Shown here piece by piece: positions 34,579 through 42,056 of a stretch of 64,000 bases of DNA (its first letter is position 1; the number at the start of each line of letters is the position of its first letter). The notes below the pieces were generated by a model. It made no database searches, was not told the DNA's origin, and saw only the letters and a list, made by a program, of their open reading frames with translations. Both the position numbers and the translations under genes were made by a program. This stretch comes from Pseudarthrobacter sp. W1I19 (GTDB lineage: Bacteria > Actinomycetota > Actinomycetes > Actinomycetales > Micrococcaceae): positions 558,001 through 622,000 of the forward strand of contig NZ_JAUSZR010000001.1 in NCBI RefSeq assembly GCF_030817835.1. Direction: 5' to 3'.

Positions 34579-36897
34579 CTAGCCGTTCCCGTTTCCATTG
34601 CCGTTTCCACTGCCGTTTCCGTTTCCGTTGCTGCTCGGCTGCGGGGCAGGCTGGGGGGCGGCCGGGGCCGAGGGGGCCTGGGTGGCCTGCGGTGCGGAGG
34701 GAGTGGTGTTGCGCGTGGTTCCGCCGCCGTTCAGCAGGTTGCTCGGCGGTGCCGGGAACGGGTTGGTGCCATACGCAGGGGCCACCTTCGACATGAAGTT
34801 GGAGAACATGGGCCCGGCGATCATGTAACCGTCAATGCCCTGGTAGAACTTCCCGTTGACCGTGATGTTCTGCCCCGCGCGGCCCTGGTCTCCCAGCGCA
34901 TCGCCGAACCAGGCAGCAGTGGCCAGGCCGGTGGTGTGGCCAACAACCCAGGTGGAGCCGTTGTTGTTGGACGTACCGGTCTTGGCACCGATGGGGAAGC
35001 TGGTCCGGGTGGAGATCCGGGGCTGGATGAGCGAGCCGGAGCCCCGGTTGAGGACTTCCTGCAGCGCGTAGTTCACGCCGCGGGCCACCTCGGGCTTGAT
35101 CGCGTCCCGGCAGCTGGTGGACTGTGCGGGCAGGTCCTTGCCCGTTCCGTCCTTTACCGAGGTGATGGCGATGGCCTCGCAGTACTTGCCGTCGTTCGCG
35201 AACGTGGCGAACGCGCTGGCCATGGTCAGCGGTGAGGTCTGCGTGGATCCGAGCAGGTTGCCCAGGGTGGACATGTTGATCTTCGGGTTCGGCTCGTCCG
35301 CGTTCGGCAGGCCGCTGTGGAGTCCGACGGCGTCAACCACCTTCTGGATGCCGCAGAAGTCCAGCTGGGCTGCTGAGGCAAAAGTCACCGTGTTGATGGA
35401 GTTGTAGAGGCCCTCCAGGACCGACAGGGGCTTGTACCACTGGGGTTCGGCGTTCTGCAGGTCGTCCGCCGTGCCAAGGCCCTGGTTCTTCTGCGCTGTG
35501 CTGTAGCCGCCGGTCACCTTCCCGCAGGTGTTCCGCCACGGGAAGTTCAGCGGGTAAATGCGCTGGGCGGCGTTGACCACGGTGTTCATGGACTTGCCCT
35601 CGTTAAGCCATTCCGCGAACGTGAAGGGCTTCATGGTGGACCCGGGCTGTGCGCCGCCGAGGCCGTTGAGGTCGTTGCCGTCCTTGTCCAGCTTGTCCAC
35701 GTTGAAGTTCACCTGCGAGTCGAAGGACGCCTCGGCCGGCAGGAAGCTGGTGTTCTGGGCCATCGAGATGATCTTGCCCGTGTTGGGCTGCACCGAAACC
35801 ATGGCGGCACCCCACTTGTCCGGGTTGGCGCCGGCGGAGGCGTTGACCTGCTCCTGGGCGGTCGCCTGGGCGTTCGGATCCAGCGTGGTGGTGATGGTGA
35901 GGCCCCCGCCGTAGATCAGGCGCTGGCGTTCTTTGAGGTCGGTGCCGTATGCGGGGTTGTTCTCCAGCAGGTGCAGGACGTAATCGCAGAAGTAGGGTGC
36001 GGTGGACGCATAGGCGCAGCCCTGGCGGGCCGGGGTCACCTTGGTTTCCACCGGAGTGGCGACGGCGGCGTCATGGTCTGCCTGGGTGATTTTGCCCTGG
36101 TTCAGCATCAGGCCCAGGACCAGGTCCCGGCGCTCTTTCGAGGCCTCCGGGTTGTTGATGGGGTCGAAGGCAGAGGGGCTGTTGACGAGGCCGGCCAGCA
36201 GCGCAGCCTGCGGGAGCGAGAGGTCCTTGGCGGAGGTGCTGAAGAAGAACCTCGAAGCAGCCTCCACCCCGTAGGCGTCACGGTTGAAGAACACGATGTT
36301 CAGGTAGCCCTCAAGGATCTGCTCCTTGCTGAACTCCTTCTCCAGGGCGATGGCCAGCTTCATTTCGCGGAGCTTGTCGCCCACGCCCTTGTTGACACCG
36401 TTGAGCTTGATCTGGTCCTCGTTGCCCTCGGCGGCGAGGTTGGAGTTGAGGACGTTGTTGACGTACTGCTGGGTGATGGTGGACGCGCCCTGCTTGTTGC
36501 CGCGCGCAGTGCTGACCAGCGCGCGCAGGATGCCGGTGGTGTCTACACCGCCGTGATCATAAAAACGGCTGTCCTCGACGGCGATGACAGCTTCCTTCAT
36601 AAAGGGCGAAATCTGCTCCAGGGCAACCTTGGTGCGGTTTTCCGTGTAGACGTTGGCGATCTCGCTGCCGTCCGCGGCCAGGATCCTGGTGGTCTGGTTG
36701 GGCGGGTCCACCTTCAGCTCTGCCGGCAGGGTGTCGAAGAACTCGATCGAACCGCTGGCCGCGCTGCCTGAGACGGCTGCCGCGGGAACCAGCAGGCCTG
36801 CTACCAGGACACCACAAATCGCACTCACGCCAAGGAAAACGAGGATCTTTCCAAGGGTGGTGGCAGTGTCGAATAATGGGTTCTTACGAGTCGCCAT
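34579..36897 (-). CDS. Class A penicillin-binding protein (transglycosylase/transpeptidase)
   Basis: A 772-residue bifunctional peptidoglycan synthase, PonA2-like by position. An N-terminal membrane anchor (about 15-45) precedes the GT51 transglycosylase domain (EDSRFYDHGGVD near 107, GASTITQQ, EGYLN). The transpeptidase domain has the active-site SxxK in GSTMKPF near 419, SxN in YNSINT, and KTG in GAKTGTSNN near 637. The tail is Pro/Ala-rich and ends in a run of alternating Asn/Gly. Usual PASTA domains are absent. The ATG at 36897 was chosen because it directly precedes the membrane anchor. Confidence 0.95.
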   Translation of the reverse strand: MATRKNPLFDTATTLGKILVFLGVSAICGVLVAGLLVPAAAVSGSAASGSIEFFDTLPAELKVDPPNQTTRILAADGSEIANVYTENRTKVALEQISPFMKEAVIAVEDSRFYDHGGVDTTGILRALVSTARGNKQGASTITQQYVNNVLNSNLAAEGNEDQIKLNGVNKGVGDKLREMKLAIALEKEFSKEQILEGYLNIVFFNRDAYGVEAASRFFFSTSAKDLSLPQAALLAGLVNSPSAFDPINNPEASKERRDLVLGLMLNQGKITQADHDAAVATPVETKVTPARQGCAYASTAPYFCDYVLHLLENNPAYGTDLKERQRLIYGGGLTITTTLDPNAQATAQEQVNASAGANPDKWGAAMVSVQPNTGKIISMAQNTSFLPAEASFDSQVNFNVDKLDKDGNDLNGLGGAQPGSTMKPFTFAEWLNEGKSMNTVVNAAQRIYPLNFPWRNTCGKVTGGYSTAQKNQGLGTADDLQNAEPQWYKPLSVLEGLYNSINTVTFASAAQLDFCGIQKVVDAVGLHSGLPNADEPNPKINMSTLGNLLGSTQTSPLTMASAFATFANDGKYCEAIAITSVKDGTGKDLPAQSTSCRDAIKPEVARGVNYALQEVLNRGSGSLIQPRISTRTSFPIGAKTGTSNNNGSTWVVGHTTGLATAAWFGDALGDQGRAGQNITVNGKFYQGIDGYMIAGPMFSNFMSKVAPAYGTNPFPAPPSNLLNGGGTTRNTTPSAPQATQAPSAPAAPQPAPQPSSNGNGNGSGNGNGNGNG

Positions 36898-36934
36898 GTT
36901 TTCCACTTTACCGGCAAGGACTAGTCTTTCTCTC

Positions 36935-37090
36935 ATGACCAAATGGGAGTACGCCACGATTCCGCTCATTATTCACGCCACAAAACAGATCCTGGACCAG
37001 TGGGGAGATGACGGCTGGGAGCTCGTCCAGGTAGTCCCCGGACCCGACGGAAACGGTTTGGTTGCCTACCTGAAGAGGGAGAAGCAGTAG
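36935..37090 (+). CDS. DUF4177-family small protein
   Basis: A 51-residue protein: MTKWEYATIPLIIH, then DQWGDDGWELVQVVPGPDG and a basic end. This is the DUF4177 pattern (short beta-rich domain with a GWEL core) found beside ridA-like genes in actinobacteria. Function is unknown. It is divergent from the PBP gene (37 bp apart) and is followed one base later by the RidA-family gene, so the two are one unit. Confidence 0.85.
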   Translation: MTKWEYATIPLIIHATKQILDQWGDDGWELVQVVPGPDGNGLVAYLKREKQ

Positions 37091-37091
37091 C

Positions 37092-37625
37092 ATGAGCAGC
37101 TCCGCACAAGCCCAGTCCGGCACCGCCGCCGAGCCCGTTTCCGCTGTTGAGCAGCGCCTGGCGGACCTCGGACTGACCCTGCCAGAGGTTGCCGCCCCGG
37201 TGGCCGCCTACGTTCCTGCCGTGATCTCGGGCAACCACGTCTACACCTCCGGCCAGCTGCCTTTTATTAATGGCAAACTCCCAGCTACGGGCAAAGTCTC
37301 AGCCGGGACCGAAGGTTATGCCGACGAGCCCACCGTCTCGCCCGAGGACGCCCGGCAGTACGCCGCGGTCTGCGCCGTGAACGCGCTGGCAGCCGTCAAG
37401 AGCGTCATCGGCGACCTTGACCGGATCACCCGGATCGTCAAGGTTGTGGGATTCGTCTCATCTGACCCGTCCTTCACCGGACAGCCCGGTGTGATCAACG
37501 GCGCCTCTGAACTGCTGGGCCGGGTCCTTGGTGACGCTGGCCAGCACGCCCGTTCCGCCGTCGGCGTTTCGGTGCTGCCGCTCGACTCTCCGGTAGAGGT
37601 CGAACTGATCGCCGAATTCAGCTAG
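37092..37625 (+). CDS. RidA/YjgF-family protein
   Basis: A 177-residue RidA-family protein with a longer N-terminal segment than enteric RidA. VISGNHVYTSGQLPFINGKLPATGKVSAG and the later ARSAVGVSVLPLDSPVEVELIAEF are family segments. RidA proteins hydrolyse reactive enamine/imine intermediates, but the Arg that binds the carboxylate in active RidA is only tentatively matched here (HARSAVG). The gene is between DUF4177 and NUDIX genes in a conserved block. Confidence 0.88.
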   Translation: MSSSAQAQSGTAAEPVSAVEQRLADLGLTLPEVAAPVAAYVPAVISGNHVYTSGQLPFINGKLPATGKVSAGTEGYADEPTVSPEDARQYAAVCAVNALAAVKSVIGDLDRITRIVKVVGFVSSDPSFTGQPGVINGASELLGRVLGDAGQHARSAVGVSVLPLDSPVEVELIAEFS

Positions 37626-37640
37626 GACCGGTCGCTTCCT

Positions 37641-38552
37641 TTGCCTCAGCTCGCCCGACGCCTGTTTGCACTCCCTCAAGACCTTGAAGGGGCAGCGCAG
37701 AGCTGGCTTGAACACGGCGAGAGGAGCCCTCGGGCCGCCCGCCTCGCATCATCCGTAGTCCTGCTGCGTGATTCCCCCACCGGCCTGGAAACCTGGCTGG
37801 CGTACCGGCCCGGTTCCTCGCCGCTGGGGGTCCTCGCGTTCCCCGGGGGCTCACTGGACGCTGGCGACGACGACCCCGTCGGCTGGCTGGGTCCCTCACC
37901 TCAGCATTGGGCCGAGCAAATGGGAACGGACGACGTCGGGCTGGCGCGGCGCCACGTGGTGGGCGCCATCCGGGAACTCTTCGAGGAGACCGGCGTGCTC
38001 CTTGCCGGCCCGGATATGGCCACCACGTTTGAAGCAACATCCACCGCTGAATGGATGCGTGCCCGCCTTGCCGTGGCCGAGCAGGAAAAAACGTTCCCGG
38101 AGGTCCTTGGCAAACGGGGGCTGTCGCTGCGGACCGACCTGCTGAAGTCCCTGGTTAACTGGCGCAGCCCCGACTTCGCCCACCGCCGGTTCGATACCCG
38201 TTACTTTGCCGCCACCGTTCCGCTAAACCAGCAGCCCACCCTGCTCGAAGGCAAGGGTGTCTGGGGCAGGTGGGTGAACGCTGCCGAGGTCATTGCCGGG
38301 CGGGATACTACTGCCTTGGGTGACGAGGTAGGCCAGGAGAACACTGTGGGCCGCACGCTCGGCGAGCTCCTGGTGCCCGGCTCCGAGATCATGCTCGAAA
38401 AGATGGCCATGGCCAACGGCTGCATCGCGTACCTCAGCTATAAGCGCAAGGCGCACGTCTACCAACCGCAGCTCGTAGTGGAAGACGGGAAACTGCTGCT
38501 TGAGGTCGAGGCTGCCAAGACAGTGGCCGGGGATCCCCAGCGCGAACGCTGA
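37641..38552 (+). CDS. NUDIX hydrolase
   Basis: A 303-residue hydrolase starting at TTG. The NUDIX box is split: GGSLDAGDDD near residue 74 and RELFEETGVLL near 116 are separated by a long insert, as in the NUDT19-like group. Substrates are probably nucleoside diphosphate derivatives such as CoA or ADP-ribose, which cannot be decided from sequence. It follows the RidA-family gene by 15 bp. In mycobacteria the corresponding position is a metallo-beta-lactamase-fold hydrolase. Confidence 0.82.
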   Translation: MPQLARRLFALPQDLEGAAQSWLEHGERSPRAARLASSVVLLRDSPTGLETWLAYRPGSSPLGVLAFPGGSLDAGDDDPVGWLGPSPQHWAEQMGTDDVGLARRHVVGAIRELFEETGVLLAGPDMATTFEATSTAEWMRARLAVAEQEKTFPEVLGKRGLSLRTDLLKSLVNWRSPDFAHRRFDTRYFAATVPLNQQPTLLEGKGVWGRWVNAAEVIAGRDTTALGDEVGQENTVGRTLGELLVPGSEIMLEKMAMANGCIAYLSYKRKAHVYQPQLVVEDGKLLLEVEAAKTVAGDPQRER

Positions 38553-38584
38553 AGCCGTCCCGACCGCGGAAGCCACTCTGAACG

Positions 38585-38773
38585 CTAGATGCGGCGGAGC
38601 GTCGAATAGGGGCGGCTGGGGAGGTTCCCGGCGGTCCACGGCTTGTCGGATGGTTCCAGCGGAATCTGCCTGCGGCCGTCCCGGATCACCAAGACCACCG
38701 TACCGACTATCCCGGCAAGGGAAGCCAGACCCAACAGGATCAACACAACAACCATAGCCCCGGACATCGCCAT
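38585..38773 (-). CDS. Small single-span membrane protein
   Basis: A 62-residue protein with one N-terminal membrane helix (about 5-29, GAMVVVLILLGLASLAGIVG) and a basic cytosolic tail, RRQIPLEPSDKPW, ending LRRI. I do not recognise a family. It is convergent with the NUDIX gene and precedes a REP-like element. Confidence 0.65.
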   Translation of the reverse strand: MAMSGAMVVVLILLGLASLAGIVGTVVLVIRDGRRQIPLEPSDKPWTAGNLPSRPYSTLRRI

Positions 38774-38802
38774 GCACCTCTAAGCCCAATTTTACGCCGC
38801 TC

Positions 38803-38872
38803 GGGTGGTTGAGCCGGTCGAAACCGGAGCCGTTGGCCCTGCCGGCGGTTGACCTGTCGAAACCCGGCTCGC
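38803..38872. repeat. REP-like palindromic element
   Basis: Contains GGTGGTTGAGCCGGTCGAAACC and a diverged second copy with CGGTTGACCTGTCGAAACC. It is the same family as at 285-432, 39254-39303 and 41967-42056. Confidence 0.7.
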
Positions 38873-38873
38873 A

Positions 38874-39158
38874 CTAACGCCTTTCCGGACCACCCGACAG
38901 CCCGGGCAGTAGGAGGTAATCTCCGGTAATCAGTGCTTCCCGCTTGGCACGGCTCCAGCCTTGTACTTGTTTCTCCCTCGCAAAGGCTTGGTCCACCCGG
39001 CTAAATTCCTCGAACCAGACGAGTTTCACAGGCCGTCGGCGGCGGGTATAAGCAGCCCCATCCCCAATCTGGTGTTGTGCCAGGCGTACGTCCAGGTTCT
39101 TCGTACTGCCCACGTAGTAAGACCCATCGGCGCATTGAAGCATGTAAGCGAACGGCAT
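38874..39158 (-). CDS. GIY-YIG nuclease domain protein
   Basis: A 94-residue single-domain GIY-YIG protein. FAYMLQCADGSYYVGSTKNLDVRLAQHQ holds the YML/YVG core and catalytic Arg, and WFEEFSRVDQAFAREKQVQGWSRAKREALI has the downstream Glu and Lys-rich helix. It resembles YhbQ/UPF0213-type proteins of unclear substrate. The ATG at 39158 was chosen because the longer frame upstream is made of REP sequence. Confidence 0.88.
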   Translation of the reverse strand: MPFAYMLQCADGSYYVGSTKNLDVRLAQHQIGDGAAYTRRRRPVKLVWFEEFSRVDQAFAREKQVQGWSRAKREALITGDYLLLPGLSGGPERR

Positions 39159-39253
39159 GACTCGATTATTGTTCGGCTTCAGTGCCCGAACCGGGGCTCG
39201 GAAACCGCTATGTGGATATGTCCCTAGTTCTTGCAGAATCAACTTTTTTGGTT

Positions 39254-39303
39254 TCGACAGGCTCAACCACCGGGGTGTGGTTTCGACGGGCTCAACCACC
39301 GGC
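39254..39303. repeat. REP-like element, two copies
   Basis: Two head-to-tail units, TTTCGACAGGCTCAACCACCGG and GGTTTCGACGGGCTCAACCACCGG, lie between the nuclease gene and crp. Confidence 0.75.
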
Positions 39304-39322
39304 TAAACCGGCGGGACACGCA

Positions 39323-39348
39323 AAAGGCCGCCCCTTGGGGCGGCCTTT
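39323..39348. terminator. Terminator of crp
   Basis: AAAGGCCGCCCC and GGGGCGGCCTTT form a perfect 12-bp stem with a 2-base loop, followed by T on both strands; it lies 12 bp after the crp stop. Confidence 0.85.
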
Positions 39349-39360
39349 GTGCTGTGAAGC

Positions 39361-40038
39361 CTAGCGGGAGCGCTGGCGGAGGCGCTGCATGTCCAGGATG
39401 ACCACGGCGCGGGCTTCCAGGCGGAGCCAGCCGCGCTGGACGAACTCGGCAAGGGCCTTGTTGACGGTCTCACGGGAGGCGCCAACCAGCTGGGCCAGTT
39501 CCTCCTGGGTGAGCTCGTGGGCCACGAGGACGCCGTCGGTGGCAGGCCGGCCGAAGCGGTCAGCCAGGTCCAGGAGTGCCTTGGCAACGCGGCCGGGAAC
39601 GTCGGAGAACACCAGGTCGGAAAGGGAATCGTTGGTGCGGCGCAGACGGCGGGCGAGGGCCTGCAGGAGCTGCGCGGAAACCTCGGGGCGGGTACGGAGC
39701 AGGTTGTTCAGGCTTTCGTTCCTGAGCCCGGCCAGGCGGGTCTCCGACACTGCGGTGGCGGTGGCCGTACGCGGGCTCGGATCGAACAGGGCCATTTCGC
39801 CGAAGAGTTCACCCGGGCCGAGGATGGCAAGGAGCGACTCCCGGCCGTCCGGGGAAGTCCGCCCGAGCTTCACCTTGCCGGAAACGATGAAGTAGAGCTG
39901 GTCGCCCTGGTCGCCCTCGCGGAAAACCGAAGCACCGCGGGAAAGGTCCACCTCGGTGAGCTCGTCCGTCAGCAGACGGAATGCGTCGTCGTCGAGCGTG
40001 GCGAAAAGTGGTGCTCGGCGCAGTACCTCGATGTCCAT
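39361..40038 (-). CDS. crp: Crp/Fnr-family cAMP-responsive regulator
   Basis: A 225-residue regulator of the actinobacterial Crp/GlxR group. The cyclic-nucleotide domain (about 15-135) has GDQLYFIVSGKVKLGR, GELFGEMALFDPSPRTATATA (phosphate-binding cassette with Arg) and a long dimerisation helix. The winged helix has ELTQEELAQLVGASRETVNKALAEF near 170-193. The ATG at 40038 has an AGGAG site; the upstream extension does not fit the family. Sites fitting TGTGA-N6-TCACA occur before acs and both sugar transporters in this window. Confidence 0.95.
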   Translation of the reverse strand: MDIEVLRRAPLFATLDDDAFRLLTDELTEVDLSRGASVFREGDQGDQLYFIVSGKVKLGRTSPDGRESLLAILGPGELFGEMALFDPSPRTATATAVSETRLAGLRNESLNNLLRTRPEVSAQLLQALARRLRRTNDSLSDLVFSDVPGRVAKALLDLADRFGRPATDGVLVAHELTQEELAQLVGASRETVNKALAEFVQRGWLRLEARAVVILDMQRLRQRSR

Positions 40039-40221
40039 AAAATCTCCTGAATAAAAGTGTCGGCTGTGGCGCTTGTGCCATTGTTTCAGAATTTTCAAGG
40101 TTCTGTGACGAACTTGGCAGCCAAAACGCCCCAACGGCGGGCAGGACGGGCGCCGGCAGCCCCAGAAGATTGTCAGCCTGCGCCACTAGAATGAGCCTAC
40201 AACTGCTTATAAGGAGCCTTA

Positions 40222-41406
40222 GTGGTCGGCTTGACTGTCCTGGACATCGTCCTGATCCTGGCGCTGCTGTCCTATCTGGCCTATGGCTTGCGCAACGGCT
40301 TCCTCGTCACGGTCGGCGGCATTGCCGGGTTTGCTGCCGGAGCCATCGCCGCCTTTTTCGCCGTCCCTTTGGTGAGCGGCTTCGTGGCCGATACGGGGTG
40401 GAGGCTGACCGCCATCGTGGCCGCCGCCGTCGCACTGGTGGTGCTGGGTCACGGTTTGGGAACCATGATCGGCCGGCAGATCCGCGGGGCTATGCGGATC
40501 AGGCCTCTGCGGGCTGTTGACCGCCTGGTGGGCGGCGCCGTGAACCTGGTGGTTTCGGCCCTGGTCATGTCCATGCTGGCCTTCAGCATTGGCTCCCTGG
40601 GTGTGCCGTTCGTTTCGCAGCAGCTCGCCGAATCCAAAGTGATCCGTTTCATTGACGGCATGACACCGGACCCGGTGAAAGCCACCATGGCACAGCTGCG
40701 GTCGGAAGTGATCGGCAACGGCATCCCCACCCTGATTGAAGGCCTGGACCAGGGCCAGGCCGTACCTGTGCCGGACGCCAGCACTGACACCCCCGCCCTG
40801 AACCGCGCTGCCGAATCCGTGCTGAAAATTGCCGGAACAGCGTACCAGTGCGGCCAGAACCAGACCGGCACCGGCTTCGTTGTTTCGGAGGAGCGCGTAG
40901 TCACAAACGCGCATGTCGTGGCGGGCGTGTCGGAGCCGGTGGTGGAGATGTCCGACGGCGGAGCCATGCCCGGGCGCGTTGTCTACTTCGATACCAGGCA
41001 TGACCTCGCCGTGCTCGCCGTGGAGGACCTGCCCGTCCAGCCGCTGCCGCTGAGTGCCGACCTGCCCAGCGGCAGCCTGGCCGCGTTCGCCGGCTACCCG
41101 CACGGCGGGCCTTTCCAGTCCCGGCCCGCCACCATCCAGGACATCACCACAGTTCTGGTGCCTGACATCTACGGCGGCAACCCGTCGCCGGAGGACATCT
41201 ACCGGCTGGCCGGAAATGTCCAGCCCGGCAACTCCGGTGGCCCGCTCCTGACCACGGACGGCCAGGTGGCCGGTGTGATCTTCGCGAAGGCGACGTCCGA
41301 TGCCGAGATGGGCTTCGCCATCACCATGGACGACCTCAACCCGGTAGCCTCGCAGGCGGCGTCACTGAGCGCACCCGTTTCCTCAGGGCAGTGCATCCAG
41401 AAGTAG
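40222..41406 (+). CDS. MarP-like membrane serine protease (CvpA-type N terminus)
   Basis: A 394-residue protein starting at GTG with an AAGGAG site. Four membrane helices in a CvpA-like domain (about 5-130) precede a trypsin-fold protease domain. The catalytic triad is His231 in VTNAHVV, Asp261 in RHDLAVL and Ser338 in QPGNSGGP. Cys210 and Cys391 sit where MarP of M. tuberculosis has its redox-sensitive disulfide. The protease domain should lie outside the membrane. MarP protects mycobacteria from acid and oxidative stress; the same role here is inference. Confidence 0.9.
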   Translation: MVGLTVLDIVLILALLSYLAYGLRNGFLVTVGGIAGFAAGAIAAFFAVPLVSGFVADTGWRLTAIVAAAVALVVLGHGLGTMIGRQIRGAMRIRPLRAVDRLVGGAVNLVVSALVMSMLAFSIGSLGVPFVSQQLAESKVIRFIDGMTPDPVKATMAQLRSEVIGNGIPTLIEGLDQGQAVPVPDASTDTPALNRAAESVLKIAGTAYQCGQNQTGTGFVVSEERVVTNAHVVAGVSEPVVEMSDGGAMPGRVVYFDTRHDLAVLAVEDLPVQPLPLSADLPSGSLAAFAGYPHGGPFQSRPATIQDITTVLVPDIYGGNPSPEDIYRLAGNVQPGNSGGPLLTTDGQVAGVIFAKATSDAEMGFAITMDDLNPVASQAASLSAPVSSGQCIQK

Positions 41407-41452
41407 CTGCAGCAGTAGTAGCGGCAGCCGGAGAAGTATCGGGAAGTGGGCC

Positions 41453-41911
41453 TTAGAGGACTTCCGCGAGGTAGTCGATGGCCAGCTTGTAGCCGAACAC
41501 TCCGGCGCCCACGATGACCGCGGAGCACACCGGCGACAGGAACGAGTGGTGCCGGAATTCCTCGCGCTGGTGCACGTTGGTGATGTGCACTTCCACCGCG
41601 GGAAGCTGGACCGCTGCGAGGGCATCACGAAGCGCCACGGATGTGTGCGTGAAGGCGCCGGCGTTAAGGACAATTCCGACGGCGGATCCCCGGGCGGCGT
41701 GAATCGCGTCCAGCAGGACGCCCTCGTGGTTTGACTGTACGCATTCGACTGCGAAACCGTGCCCCTTAGCAGTGCGGGCGGCCAGTTCCTCCACATCAGC
41801 CAGAGTGGACGTGCCGTATTTTTCCGGCTCGCGGGTCCCCAGTAAGTTCAGGTTGGGTCCGTTGATTACCAGGATGGTACCGCGGCGCTTTGCGGTGGTG
41901 GCTTCAGTCAT
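41453..41911 (-). CDS. aroQ: 3-dehydroquinate dehydratase, type II
   Basis: A 152-residue type II dehydroquinase of the shikimate pathway. Key motifs are [18 protein letters not shown] (catalytic Arg and Tyr, about residues 17-33), [28 protein letters not shown] (near 85) and [18 protein letters not shown] (catalytic His near 110). The ATG at 41911 begins the family-typical protein; the longer frame runs through REP sequence. It is isolated from other shikimate genes. Confidence 0.95.
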   Translation of the reverse strand: MTEATTAKRRGTILVINGPNLNLLGTREPEKYGTSTLADVEELAARTAKGHGFAVECVQSNHEGVLLDAIHAARGSAVGIVLNAGAFTHTSVALRDALAAVQLPAVEVHITNVHQREEFRHHSFLSPVCSAVIVGAGVFGYKLAIDYLAEVL

Positions 41912-41966
41912 GAATGCAAATCTAGTGCTGCGACTGCCCGGGACGCATTTCTTACGGTCAACAGGC

Positions 41967-42056
41967 CCCGGTGGTTGAGCTTGCCGGCCGGTTTCGACAG
42001 GCTCAACCACCGGTTTCGACGGGCTCAAGCACCGGTTTCGACGGGCTCAATCACCG
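41967..42056. repeat. REP-like array, three tandem units plus inverted half
   Basis: One inverted unit (GGTGGTTGAGC at about 41970) is followed by three direct units of about 22 bp (CGGTTTCGACGGGCTCAAnCAC). The last unit reaches into the alpha-galactosidase 3' end and supplies its stop codon. Confidence 0.8.

Noticed and set aside
39159-39299. N-terminal extension of the GIY-YIG protein
   Set aside because: The extra 47 residues are translated REP sequence, and the family starts at MPFAYML.
41967-42056. CRISPR-like array
   Set aside because: The units are about 22 bp and directly abutting with no spacers, they recur as palindromes elsewhere, and no cas gene is present; they are REP-like.
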